From: Mesorhizobium sp.
Lineage (GTDB): Bacteria > Pseudomonadota > Alphaproteobacteria > Rhizobiales > Rhizobiaceae
Assembly: GCF_004963255.1 (NCBI RefSeq)
Contig: NZ_SUGA01000035.1
Coordinates: 1-58,932, forward strand
Length of the DNA: 58,932 nt
Direction: 5' to 3'
Shown here: one piece after another, positions 15,458 through 23,552 of the stretch
Layout of the letters: each line of letters starts with the position of its first letter
How positions within the stretch are numbered: the first letter of the stretch is position 1
Program-made: the position numbers and the translations under genes
The notes under the pieces: model-generated
What the model was told of the DNA's origin: nothing
What the model saw: the letters and a program-made list of their open reading frames with translations, nothing else
Databases searched by the model: none

Positions 15458-16199
15458 AAAGGCGCAAGGCATGCGCCACGGCTACTTCACCCGCATCGGC
15501 GGCGTCTCCGACGGCATTTATCGGGGCCTCAACATCGGCACGGGCTCCAGCGACGACCAGACATTGGTCGCCGAGAACCGGCGGCGCGTCGCCGACTGGA
15601 TGGGTGTGTCCGCGGACCATCTGCTGACCGCGCACCAGATCCACTCGCCGGATGTCGTTGTCGCCAGGGAACCCTTCGCCGGCCCTCGCCCGAAAGCCGA
15701 CGCCATCGTCACTGATCGTCCGGGCATCGCCATCGGCGCATCGACCGCCGATTGCGGGCCGGTGTTGTTTGCCGATGCCGAGGCGCGCGTCATCGGCGCC
15801 GCCCATGCCGGCTGGAAGGGCGCCTTCACCGGCGTGCTCGAAAACACCGTCGCGGCGATGGAACGCCTCGGCGCCCGCCGCGACCGCATCGTCGCCGTGC
15901 TTGGCCCCTCGATCGGGCCCGACAATTACGAGGTCGGGCCGGAATTCGTCGCCCGCTTCGTCGAGGCCGACGCCGGCAATGAACGCTATTTCAGCCCATC
16001 CAAGACTGTCGGCCACTCGATGTTCGACCTCAACCAATATACGGTCGACCGGCTGCGCAAGGCCGGCGTGACCGCCGAGGGGCTTGGCCGCTGCACCTAC
16101 GCGGAAGAAGACCTTTTCTATTCCTACCGGCGCACCACACACCGCAAGGAAGCGGATTACGGGCGCCAGGTTTCGGCAATCGTTCTGGAGAAAGAGTAA
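15411..16199 (+). CDS. pgeF: Peptidoglycan editing factor / purine nucleosidase-type laccase domain
   Basis: 262 residues, YfiH/multicopper polyphenol oxidase family. It has the conserved zinc site pieces: HQIHSPDVV (His), ASTADCGPVLFAD (Cys) and GAAHAGWKGAFTGVLE (His), and ends with YRRTTHRKEADYGRQVSAI. The E. coli protein corrects L-Ser misincorporated in peptidoglycan precursors; human FAMIN and bacterial relatives show purine nucleoside activities, so the exact role is open. It starts inside midA and ends with TAATG, where the next gene begins. Confidence 0.92.
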   Translation: MLNQTRPDPVRSPLLEKAQGMRHGYFTRIGGVSDGIYRGLNIGTGSSDDQTLVAENRRRVADWMGVSADHLLTAHQIHSPDVVVAREPFAGPRPKADAIVTDRPGIAIGASTADCGPVLFADAEARVIGAAHAGWKGAFTGVLENTVAAMERLGARRDRIVAVLGPSIGPDNYEVGPEFVARFVEADAGNERYFSPSKTVGHSMFDLNQYTVDRLRKAGVTAEGLGRCTYAEEDLFYSYRRTTHRKEADYGRQVSAIVLEKE

Positions 16200-17350
16200 T
16201 GGCGCTGCATTTCGAACGTTCGGAATTCGACGCGCGGCGTGACCGGCTGCTGATCGAGATGGCCGAAAAGAAGCTCGACGCCGTGCTCCTGTTCGCGCAG
16301 GAGAGCATGTACTGGCTGACCGGCTACGACACGTTCGGCTTCTGCTTCTTCCAGTGCCTAGTGGTGAAGGCCGACGGCTCGATGGTGCTGCTAACCCGCT
16401 CGGCTGATCTGAGGCAAGCGCGCCATACCTCGACCATCGAGAACATCGTGCTGTGGACCGATCGTCAGGGCGCCAACCCGGCGATCGACCTGCGCAACCT
16501 GCTCAACGACCTCGATCTGCTCGGCGCCCGCATCGGCGTCGAATACGACACCCATGGCCTGACCGCCTATAACGGCCGCCGCCTGGACGAGCAGTTGCAG
16601 ACTTTCGGCCAGATCGCCGATGCCTCCGGCATCGTCGGCCGGCTGCGCCTGTTCAAGAGCCCAGCCGAGATCGCCAAGGCGGAAAAGGCCGCCAATCTTT
16701 CCGACGACGCGCTGGATGCCGCCCTGCCGCTGATCAAGCAGGGTGGCGACGAAGGGCTCATCCTCGCCGCCATGCAGGGCGCGGTCTTTGGCGGCGGCGG
16801 CGACTATCCGGCCAACGAATACATCATCGGTTCAGGCGCCGACGCCCTGCTCTGCCGCTACAAGGCCGGCCGCCGCAAGCTTACCAAGAACGACCAGCTG
16901 ACGCTCGAATGGGCCGGTGTGTTCCACCACTATCATGCCCCCATGATGCGCACCATTTTGACCGGCAAGGTGTCGAAGCGCCACCAGGAATTGTTCGACG
17001 CTTCCCGAGCCGCGCTGCTCGCTGTCGAAAAGGCGATGACGCCGGGCAACACCTTCGGCGATGTCTTCGACGCGCATGCCCGCACGCTCGAAGCGCACAA
17101 TCTGACCAAGCACCGGCTGAACGCCTGCGGCTACTCGGTCGGCGCCCGCTTCACGCCATCCTGGATGGACATGCCGATGTTCTACCAAGGCAATCCGGAG
17201 CCGATCGCGCCCAATATGACGCTGTTCGCGCATATGATCATCATGGACTCCGAGACCGAGACGGCCATGACGCTCGGCCGCACCTACCTCACCACGGAAT
17301 CGGCGCCGAAGCCGCTGTCGCGCCATGATCTCGACTTGATCGTGCAGTGA
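16199..17350 (+). CDS. M24-fold (creatinase/ectoine hydrolase-like) protein
   Basis: 383 residues: an N-terminal creatinase domain (about 1-135) and a pita-bread C-terminal domain. The metal ligands of aminopeptidase P are absent: the usual Asp pair is replaced in LTLEWAGVFHHYHAPMMRT, the HGxG histidine is missing in NACGYSVGARFTPSW, and the last Glu pair is not found. This pattern resembles metal-free creatinase/ectoine-hydrolase (DoeA-type) enzymes that cleave C-N bonds. No ectoine genes are nearby. The ATG overlaps the pgeF stop by one base, so both belong to one transcript. Confidence 0.82.
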   Translation: MALHFERSEFDARRDRLLIEMAEKKLDAVLLFAQESMYWLTGYDTFGFCFFQCLVVKADGSMVLLTRSADLRQARHTSTIENIVLWTDRQGANPAIDLRNLLNDLDLLGARIGVEYDTHGLTAYNGRRLDEQLQTFGQIADASGIVGRLRLFKSPAEIAKAEKAANLSDDALDAALPLIKQGGDEGLILAAMQGAVFGGGGDYPANEYIIGSGADALLCRYKAGRRKLTKNDQLTLEWAGVFHHYHAPMMRTILTGKVSKRHQELFDASRAALLAVEKAMTPGNTFGDVFDAHARTLEAHNLTKHRLNACGYSVGARFTPSWMDMPMFYQGNPEPIAPNMTLFAHMIIMDSETETAMTLGRTYLTTESAPKPLSRHDLDLIVQ

Positions 17351-17405
17351 ATCCATAATGGTTGGTTCACGCGGGGGCGTTCGCCAGTAGGGAGTTTTCA
17401 AGCAA

Positions 17406-18023
17406 ATGAGACGATCGCGGATGACGACCGTGTCATTGCTTGCGGCGCTGGCGCTCGGCGCCTGCACCAACGCCAAGGACGTGCTCGAACCTTCGGCCAT
17501 CACTCCGCCGGCGAGCTCGGCCCAGTCCTCGGCCGCCCCGCAGGGCACATCGACGACGGCCACAACCCCGACCACGACCGCGCCTGCCCCTTCTCCCGCG
17601 CCTTCCACCACAGCATCACCCAGGACATCGGCCCAGACCGCTGCCCTGGCCAAGACACGGTTGCAGGTGGCGCCGATCGTCGGCGCATCGGTGGACGCGG
17701 CGGCACCGTTGACGGCGGAACTGCAGACCCGCGCCAAGCAACGCGGCTTGACGCTTGTCGGCAGCACCGACCAGACGGCGACGCATGTGCTGAAAGGCTA
17801 TTTCTCGACGATGTCCGAGGGCAAGGACACCACTGTCATCTATGTCTGGGACATTTACGACCCCTCGGGGAACCGCCTGCACCGCATCAACGGCCAGCAG
17901 AAAGCGCCCACGGTCGGCAGCGGCGAAGGCTGGCCCGCAGTGGCGCCCGCGACCATGCAGGCCATCGCCGACCAGACGATCGATCAGTTCGCCGCATGGC
18001 TCGGCAGCGGCGGCGCCGGTTGA
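17406..18023 (+). CDS. Putative lipoprotein with Ser/Thr/Pro-rich linker
   Basis: 205 residues. Lipoprotein signal with the lipobox LALGAC at about residues 16-21, then a Ser/Thr/Pro/Ala low-complexity linker (about 30-75). The globular C-terminal region (80-200) has LTLVGSTDQTATHVLKGYFS and VIYVWDIYDPSGNRLHRINGQQ. The pattern suggests an envelope protein of unknown function found in rhizobia. The start at 17406 follows gggag about 14 nt upstream; a start at the second Met (17421) is possible. No terminator is seen between it and prs, although 175 bp separate them. Confidence 0.78.
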   Translation: MRRSRMTTVSLLAALALGACTNAKDVLEPSAITPPASSAQSSAAPQGTSTTATTPTTTAPAPSPAPSTTASPRTSAQTAALAKTRLQVAPIVGASVDAAAPLTAELQTRAKQRGLTLVGSTDQTATHVLKGYFSTMSEGKDTTVIYVWDIYDPSGNRLHRINGQQKAPTVGSGEGWPAVAPATMQAIADQTIDQFAAWLGSGGAG

Positions 18024-18198
18024 CCCAACGGTAGCCGGCCGAACTGTTGCCGGCTTGCGATGTTTTGCTTGTTTGTTGCAGTCGCCGAAGGGATTCCCGA
18101 TAACGAGGCTTGCAATACCGGCGCGGGCCGCTAAAAGCCCGCTTAAAAGGCTCGTTGAGAGTCTCTCGGGCCTCTCCATCCTTCACCAGGAACGGTGC

Positions 18199-19134
18199 AT
18201 GAAGCTTTTCGCGGGCAATTCCAACCGGGTGCTGGCCGAAGCGGTCGCTCGCTATCTCAACATCCCGCTAGGGAAGGCCAGCGTCAGGCGCTTCGCCGAC
18301 CAGGAAATCTTCGTCGAGATCCAGGAAAACGTGCGCGGCGAGGATGTCTTCATCCTGCAGTCGACCTCTTATCCGACCAACGACCATCTGATGGAACTGC
18401 TCATCATGATGGACGCTTTCATGCGCTCCTCGGCGCGACGCATCACGGCGGTCATCCCCTATTTCGGCTATGCAAGGCAGGACCGCCGCGCCTCCGGCCG
18501 CACGCCGATCTCGGCCAAGCTGGTCGCCAACATGATCACCCGCGCCGGCGCCGACCGCGTGCTGACGCTCGACCTGCATGCCGGCCAGATCCAGGGTTTT
18601 TTCGACATTCCGACCGACAATCTGTTCTCGGTGCCGGTGATGGCCCGCGACGTGAAGGCCAAGTACAAGCAGCTCGGCAATGTCGTGGTCGTGTCGCCCG
18701 ACATCGGCGGCGTTGTGCGGGCGCGCGCTCTGGCCAAGCGTTTCGACGCGCAGCTGGCCATCGTCGACAAGCGCCGCGAGCGCCCGGGTGAATCGGAAGT
18801 CATGAACATCATCGGCGCGGTCGCCGGCAAGGATTGCCTGCTGATCGACGACATCGTCGATTCCGGCGGCACGCTTTGCAATGCAGCCGACGCGCTGCTC
18901 GCCAACGGCGCGACGTCCGTCACCGCCTACATCACCCATGGCGTGCTGTCGGGCGGCGCCGTCGCCCGTATCGCCGGTTCGAAGCTGCAGGAACTGGTGA
19001 TCACCGATTCCATCCAGCCGACGCAGGGCGTGCTCGATGCACCGAACATCCGCGTCATCTCGATCGCCGACCTGATGGGCGAGGCGATCTCGCGCACGGC
19101 GACGGAAGAGTCGGTCTCGAGCCTGTTCGACTAG
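18199..19134 (+). CDS. prs: Ribose-phosphate pyrophosphokinase
   Basis: 311 residues, class I PRPP synthase making PRPP from ribose 5-phosphate and ATP for nucleotide, His and Trp synthesis. It has MKLFAGNSN, the flexible-loop YARQDRRASGRTPISAKL, the metal/ATP region TLDLHAGQIQGFF, and the PRPP motif CLLIDDIVDSGGTL. Length and start agree with other alphaproteobacterial enzymes; agga lies upstream of ATG 18199. Followed directly by a dispersed repeat. Confidence 0.96.
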   Translation: MKLFAGNSNRVLAEAVARYLNIPLGKASVRRFADQEIFVEIQENVRGEDVFILQSTSYPTNDHLMELLIMMDAFMRSSARRITAVIPYFGYARQDRRASGRTPISAKLVANMITRAGADRVLTLDLHAGQIQGFFDIPTDNLFSVPVMARDVKAKYKQLGNVVVVSPDIGGVVRARALAKRFDAQLAIVDKRRERPGESEVMNIIGAVAGKDCLLIDDIVDSGGTLCNAADALLANGATSVTAYITHGVLSGGAVARIAGSKLQELVITDSIQPTQGVLDAPNIRVISIADLMGEAISRTATEESVSSLFD

Positions 19135-19233
19135 AGCGTTTCACCGTTTCACGGAAACGGCCAACCGCTCTATCTCCTTGTTTTTACGCAATTCCGGACG
19201 GAAATCCGCCCACACTTTTCCTGGAATTGCTCT
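19133..19233. repeat. Rhizobial dispersed repeat (AGAGCG...CGCTCT and CAATTCC units)
   Basis: Begins with the dyad TAGAGCGtttcaccGTTTC/ GGAAACggccaaccGCTCTA. It continues to a second unit ttccggacggaaatccg...cctggaattgctct. Fragments of the second unit recur at 5445-5470 and 46903-46920. It overlaps the prs stop codon and lies between convergent prs and the DHFR-like gene, so it probably doubles as a transcription end. Confidence 0.75.
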
Positions 19234-19645
19234 AATCGATTTCGATAGGCGCGTAACGCAGCAGCGTCACGCCTTGCGCAAGCCGCTCCGTGCCGAGCGG
19301 CTTCAACGCCAGCGACAGGCCGGACCGGAAATACGGCTTGCCGCCGCCGAGCACGACCGGATGCATATAGAGCCGGTATTCGTCGATCAGCCCCGCGCGT
19401 GCAAGATGGGAGGCCAACTCGGCGCCGGAAACGGAAATCTCGCCGTCCGTGTCCGCCTTGAGCGACCTTGCCACCGCCTCGACATCACCTTTCACCAGAC
19501 GGGCATTCGGCCCGACTTCCTGAAGCGTGGTCGAAAATACGATCTTCGGCGTTTCACGCCAGGCGTGGGCAAAATCCCGCTCTCCGCTCGGGCCGGCGAT
19601 ATAGCCATCGAGCGATGTCAGCATGGCATAGACGATCGTCGCCAT
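19232..19645 (-). CDS. Short RibD/dihydrofolate reductase-like protein
   Basis: 137 residues. The N-terminus MATIVYAMLTSLDGYIAGPSG and the C-terminus (VVFSTTL-like, VGPNARL, ISVSGAELASHLARAGLIDEYRLYMHPVVLGGGKPYF) match the dihydrofolate reductase family (RibD C-terminal domain). Normal members are about 180-190 residues. Here the stretch with the YGRRxYE motif, about 45 residues between GPSGE and RDFAHAW, is missing, as if by in-frame deletion near 19580. Shine-Dalgarno ggagg precedes ATG 19645. Reductase function is doubtful if nucleotide binding is lost. Confidence 0.8.
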   Translation of the reverse strand: MATIVYAMLTSLDGYIAGPSGERDFAHAWRETPKIVFSTTLQEVGPNARLVKGDVEAVARSLKADTDGEISVSGAELASHLARAGLIDEYRLYMHPVVLGGGKPYFRSGLSLALKPLGTERLAQGVTLLRYAPIEID

Positions 19646-19761
19646 GGCGTTCCTCCGGTTTTGGTGCCCCCGCAAAGGATCATATCTGATTGCAATTTGC
19701 AATCAGATAGCCTGGATGGAACCCGGAGAGACGACGTATCGGTCCGATGCCGCGGCTCGGT

Positions 19762-20670
19762 TCACGCAGCAAGCGGGCCGCCTGTGCGACGCGGGTTTTC
19801 ACCGGCATCGCGCGCGCCGCGCATATAGCCGCGCGGCGAAGCGCCGAGCATGCGCTTGAACATGGTGGTGAAGGCCGGCACGCTGTCATAGCCGAGATCG
19901 AGCGCCACCCTGGTGATCGGCTCGCCGTCGGCGAGCCTTGGCAGCGCGGCGAACAGGCAGGCCTGCTGGCGCCAGGTCGAAAGCGACAGCCCGGTCTGGC
20001 GCTGGAAAGCGCGGGTGAAAGTGCGCCGGCTCATGCCTGCGGCATCCGCCCACTCGTCGATCGTGGCGTGCGGCGAAGGAGCCGCCACGAAGCGCCTGCA
20101 AAGCGCCGCGAGCTTCGGATCGGACGGGAAAGGCAACCCTAGCGGGCGTTCCGGCAGGTTCGGGATCTCGTGCAGCAGCAGTCCCATGACCAGCGCTGCC
20201 CGCCCTTCGAGCTCGCCGCCTTGCGGCAATTTCTCCGATTCAACGATCAGGCTGTGCATCAGCTCGGTGATGCCGACGACGCGCAATCCCTCCGGCAGGC
20301 CGGCAATGGCATCAGGCATCACATAGACCGAGCGCATCGAGACGTCTCCCAGCATCTCGACCGAATGCTCGGTGCCGGCCGGTATCCACATCGCATGGTC
20401 GGGCGGCACCATCCAGCGCCCGTGCTTCGTCGTCACCAGCACGACGCCGACCAGCGCGTGCAGTAGCTGGCTGCGGCTGTGGCGGTGTCGCGGCACGTGA
20501 TAGCCGTCCGGATATTCGGTCGGCAGCGCCACCGCCGGCCCGACGGCCTCCTCCAGCCACTGCCAGCGGCTTTCATGCAGCCGGCCGAGCTCGGCGGCGT
20601 CGCCTTTGAAGATTTCCCGGCCATGCGGCATCGGATGTGGCCCACTTGCGAAACTATTGGACCAAACCAC
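19762..20670 (-). CDS. AraC-family regulator with N-terminal cupin domain
   Basis: 302 residues from a GTG at 20670; an ATG at 20631 (MPHGREIF) is an alternative start. The cupin part has HVPRHRHSRSQLLHALVG and WMVPPDHAMWIPAGTEHSVEM. The C-terminal double helix-turn-helix has TIDEWADAAGMSRRTFTRAFQRQTGLSLSTWRQQ and LGYDSVPAFTTMFKRMLG. It is divergent from an MFS exporter gene 93 bp away, an arrangement like E. coli nimR/nimT, so it probably controls that exporter in response to a small molecule. Confidence 0.88.
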   Translation of the reverse strand: MVWSNSFASGPHPMPHGREIFKGDAAELGRLHESRWQWLEEAVGPAVALPTEYPDGYHVPRHRHSRSQLLHALVGVVLVTTKHGRWMVPPDHAMWIPAGTEHSVEMLGDVSMRSVYVMPDAIAGLPEGLRVVGITELMHSLIVESEKLPQGGELEGRAALVMGLLLHEIPNLPERPLGLPFPSDPKLAALCRRFVAAPSPHATIDEWADAAGMSRRTFTRAFQRQTGLSLSTWRQQACLFAALPRLADGEPITRVALDLGYDSVPAFTTMFKRMLGASPRGYMRGARDAGENPRRTGGPLAA

Positions 20671-20763
20671 GAAAGAAGTCGCTATTCAAGCCGATTATAA
20701 GGCAAGCGTCCTATCCCATGAGACTGCTGCGGTTCGCCGCCAAAAAGACTACGGAGCATTGCC

Positions 20764-21993
20764 TTGACTGATACGACCGCCACATCCGTCGCCACGCCGG
20801 CGACGGCAAGCAGCACCTCGGCGCAAGCGACGGTCTTTGCCGTCATCCTTTCGGTGAGCTTCTGCCACGGCATCAATGACATCATGCAGTCACTGCTGCC
20901 GGCGATCTATCCGCTCCTCAAAGAGAATTACGGTCTCGATTTCTGGCAGATCGGCCTTCTGACCTTCACCTTCCAAGTCACGGCCTCGCTGCTGCAACCG
21001 GTGATCGGCATGATCACCGACAAGCGGCCTATGCCTTATTCCTTGCCTTGGGGCATGGCTTCGTCGCTGGTCGGCCTGATCGTGCTGGCCTATGCCGGCC
21101 ACTATGTGCTGCTTCTGGTCGGCGCCTCGCTGATCGGCATCGGCTCGGCGATCTTCCATCCGGAATCCTCGCGCATCGCGCGCTTCGCCTCGGGCGGCCG
21201 CTTCGGCCTTGCGCAGTCGCTGTTCCAGGTCGGCGGCAATTTCGGCCAGTCGATGGGCCCGCTGCTCGCCGCCTTCATCGTCGTGCCCTTCGGCCAGACC
21301 AGCATCTCCTGGTTCGCCATCGGCTCGCTGATCGGCATCTTCGTGCTGTGGCAGGTCGGCGGTTGGTACAGCCGCATGCGTGCCGCGCAGGGCGCCCGCA
21401 AGCAGGTTGCCCATGTGTCGCCCTTTCCGCGCAAGAAGGTGATGGGCGCGCTCGCCGTGTTGACGCTGCTGGTGCTGACCAAGAACGCCTATATCGCCTC
21501 GCTCTCCAGCTACTACACCTTCTATTCCATCCATAAGTTCGGCGTCTCGGTGCAGACGAGCCAGGTCATGCTTTTCCTGTTCCTCGGCGCCTCGGCGCTG
21601 GGCATCCTGCTTGGCGGCCCGTTCGGCGACCGTTACGGGCAGAAGGCGATGATCTGGTTCTCGATCGTCGGCGTCCTGCCCTTCACGCTGGCGCTGCCCT
21701 ACGCCAATCTGGAATGGACGATGGTGCTTACCGTGCTGATCGGCCTGATCCTGTCGTCGGCCTTCTCCAACATCGTGGTGTTCGCGCAGGAGCTGGTTCC
21801 GGGCCGCGTCGGCACGATCGCCGGCATCTTCTTCGGCTTCGCCTTCGGCATGGGCGGTATCGCCGCTGCGGTGCTCGGCGTCATCGCCGACGTGAAGGGT
21901 ATCGATTTCGTCTTCCAGGTCTGCTCGTATCTGCCCTTCCTGGGCCTGCTGACGGTGTTCCTGCCCAATATGAAGGAAGCGCGAAGGGCCTGA
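20764..21993 (+). CDS. MFS transporter, fosmidomycin-resistance (Fsr) type
   Basis: 409 residues, about 12 membrane helices. Fsr-like features: SFCHGINDIMQSLLPAIYPLLKENYGLDFWQIGLLTF near the N-terminus and the cytoplasmic loop DKRPMPYSL after helix 2. An IGSAIFHPESSRIARFASGGRFGLAQSLFQ segment follows. Predicted proton-driven drug exporter in the inner membrane. The start is TTG 20764 with cggag 8 nt upstream. Likely regulated by the divergent AraC protein. A strong terminator follows at 22026-22060. Confidence 0.88.
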   Translation: MTDTTATSVATPATASSTSAQATVFAVILSVSFCHGINDIMQSLLPAIYPLLKENYGLDFWQIGLLTFTFQVTASLLQPVIGMITDKRPMPYSLPWGMASSLVGLIVLAYAGHYVLLLVGASLIGIGSAIFHPESSRIARFASGGRFGLAQSLFQVGGNFGQSMGPLLAAFIVVPFGQTSISWFAIGSLIGIFVLWQVGGWYSRMRAAQGARKQVAHVSPFPRKKVMGALAVLTLLVLTKNAYIASLSSYYTFYSIHKFGVSVQTSQVMLFLFLGASALGILLGGPFGDRYGQKAMIWFSIVGVLPFTLALPYANLEWTMVLTVLIGLILSSAFSNIVVFAQELVPGRVGTIAGIFFGFAFGMGGIAAAVLGVIADVKGIDFVFQVCSYLPFLGLLTVFLPNMKEARRA

Positions 21994-22025
21994 TTGCCTT
22001 GGCACTCCGAACGGCCTCCGAAGAT

Positions 22026-22060
22026 CGAAGCACCCGCCGCCTGGCGGGTGCTTCGTGTTT
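22026..22060. terminator. Strong hairpin terminator between convergent genes
   Basis: Perfect 13-bp stem CGAAGCACCCGCC / GGCGGGTGCTTCG with a 4-nt loop, followed by TGTTT. It serves the MFS gene (plus) and may also end the alpha/beta hydrolase transcript (minus). Confidence 0.88.
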
Positions 22061-22071
22061 GGTGACCTGCT

Positions 22072-22929
22072 TCAAGCCTTGAAGAAGGCCAGCAGGTCGG
22101 CGTTGATGACATCCGCATGGGTCGTCGCCATGCCGTGCGGGAAGCCCTTGTAGACCTTGAGCTCGCCCTTCTTGAGCAGCTTGATCGACAGCAGCGCGGA
22201 GTCGGCGATCGGGACGATCTGGTCGTCGTCGCCATGCATGACCAGCACCGGCACGTCGATGGCCTTTAGGTCTTCGGTGAAGTCGGTTTCCGAGAAGGCC
22301 TTGATGCAATCGTAGTGCGCCTTGGTGCCGCCCATCATACCCTGGCGCCACCAATTCTCGACGACAGCCTGCGAGACCGCGGCGCCGGGACGGTTGAAGC
22401 CGTAGAACGGGCCGGCCGCAACGTCGTGGAAGAACTGGGCGCGGTTGGCGGCCTGGGCGGCGCGGAACCCGTCGAACACCTCAATCGGCAGGCCGCCGGG
22501 ATTGGCCGCGGACTTGACCATGATCGGTGGCACGGCGCCGAGCAGCGCCGCCTTGGCGACACGACCGCCTTGGCCGTACTTCGCGACATAGCGCGCCACC
22601 TCGCCGCCGCCGGTGGAATGGCCGACATGGATGGCGTCCGTGAGGTCGAGATGCGCCGCGAGTTCCGCGACATCGGCGGCGTAAGTGTCCATCTCGTTGC
22701 CGGTATCGGTTTGGGTCGAACGGCCATGGCCGCGCCGGTCATGGGCAATGACGCGATAGCCTTTCGACAGGAAGAACAGCATCTGGGCGTCCCAGTCGTC
22801 GCTGCTCAGCGGCCAGCCATGGTGGAAGACGATCGGCTGGCCCGTCCCCCAATCCTTGTAGAAAATCTGCGTTCCGTCCTTGGTGGTGATCGTGCCGCTG
22901 CCCGAGCCTGTCTTGGTCTGCGAGGTCAT
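22072..22929 (-). CDS. Alpha/beta hydrolase (non-haem chloroperoxidase-like)
   Basis: 285 residues, cytosolic. It has the oxyanion region HHGWPLSSDDWD, the nucleophile elbow GHSTGGGEVARYVA with the catalytic Ser, the acid in VMHGDDDQIVPI, and the His in GFPHGMATTHADV. This is the cofactor-free haloperoxidase/perhydrolase/arylesterase group. ATG 22929 has aaggag 7 nt upstream. It is transcribed divergently from an OhrR-like regulator, and two paired operators lie between them. It is therefore likely induced by organic peroxide or another thiol oxidant. Confidence 0.88.
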   Translation of the reverse strand: MTSQTKTGSGSGTITTKDGTQIFYKDWGTGQPIVFHHGWPLSSDDWDAQMLFFLSKGYRVIAHDRRGHGRSTQTDTGNEMDTYAADVAELAAHLDLTDAIHVGHSTGGGEVARYVAKYGQGGRVAKAALLGAVPPIMVKSAANPGGLPIEVFDGFRAAQAANRAQFFHDVAAGPFYGFNRPGAAVSQAVVENWWRQGMMGGTKAHYDCIKAFSETDFTEDLKAIDVPVLVMHGDDDQIVPIADSALLSIKLLKKGELKVYKGFPHGMATTHADVINADLLAFFKA

Positions 22930-22948
22930 CTCAATCTCCTTCGGTTGA

Positions 22949-22973
22949 TACCACGATAAATAATATCGTGATA
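22949..22973. promoter_or_regulatory. Paired-decamer operator near hydrolase gene
   Basis: Two decamers of the form TATCGYGATA, one inverted: TACCACGATA (22949-22958) and TATCGTGATA (22964-22973), separated by 5 nt. Together they form the perfect dyad CACGATA-aataa-TATCGTG. It lies 20 bp upstream of the hydrolase start codon. Confidence 0.75.
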
Positions 22974-23019
22974 ATTGTCTTCGTAACGGAGACCGGAAGC
23001 CTTGTCCACGGAAAATCTG

Positions 23020-23044
23020 TATCGCGATATCATTTCTCGTGATA
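23020..23044. promoter_or_regulatory. Paired-decamer operator near OhrR-like gene
   Basis: TATCGCGATA (23020-23029) and TCTCGTGATA (23035-23044), again separated by 5 nt. It has the same architecture as 22949-22973 and lies 35 bp before the regulator's GTG start. Confidence 0.75.
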
Positions 23045-23078
23045 CACACAGATGCTCAGTCGGCAAAAGGAATGCGCC

Positions 23079-23519
23079 GTGCCTCTCCCGTTGGACAATC
23101 AGCTCTGCTTCACGCTCTATGCCACTTCGATGGCGATCAACCGCATGTACAAGCCCATGCTGGACGAGATGGGCATCACCTATCCGCAATATCTCGTGCT
23201 CAATGCGCTGGGAGAGGCTGACGGCATGTCGGTGGGCAGCATCGCGCATCGGCTCGCCCTGGAATCGAGCACCATCACCCCGCTCGTAAAGCGAATGGAG
23301 CAGGCCGGCCTTGTCACCCGCCAGCGCAGCCAGGCTGACGAGCGCCTGGTCCAGGTCGACCTGACCCCCAACGGTCGGGCTCTGCTCGTCCAGTGCAATT
23401 GCCTGAACGAGACGCTGATCGAGCGCTCAGGCATGAAGCTGGCCGAGCTCGACGCCCTGAACCGGCAAATCCAGGCGTTGCGCCATACGCTGAATGGCGG
23501 CCAGGCGACCGACGCCTAG
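23079..23519 (+). CDS. ohrR: MarR-family redox regulator, OhrR-like
   Basis: 146 residues. The N-terminus PLPLDNQLCFTLYATSMAINRMYKPML has the reactive-cysteine signature of OhrR (LDxQLCFxLY). The winged helix follows (MSVGSIAHRLALESSTITPLVKRMEQAGLVTRQRSQADERLVQVDLTPNG-like sequence). OhrR proteins repress organic-hydroperoxide genes until the cysteine is oxidised. Start taken at GTG 23079 because aaagga lies 7 nt upstream and the product then matches family starts; the ATG at 23052 has no such site. No ohr gene is adjacent; the divergent neighbour is a chloroperoxidase-like hydrolase. Confidence 0.85.
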   Translation: MPLPLDNQLCFTLYATSMAINRMYKPMLDEMGITYPQYLVLNALGEADGMSVGSIAHRLALESSTITPLVKRMEQAGLVTRQRSQADERLVQVDLTPNGRALLVQCNCLNETLIERSGMKLAELDALNRQIQALRHTLNGGQATDA

Positions 23520-23552
23520 CGCGACCGTCCGGGATCGCGCAAAAGCTGCGGG

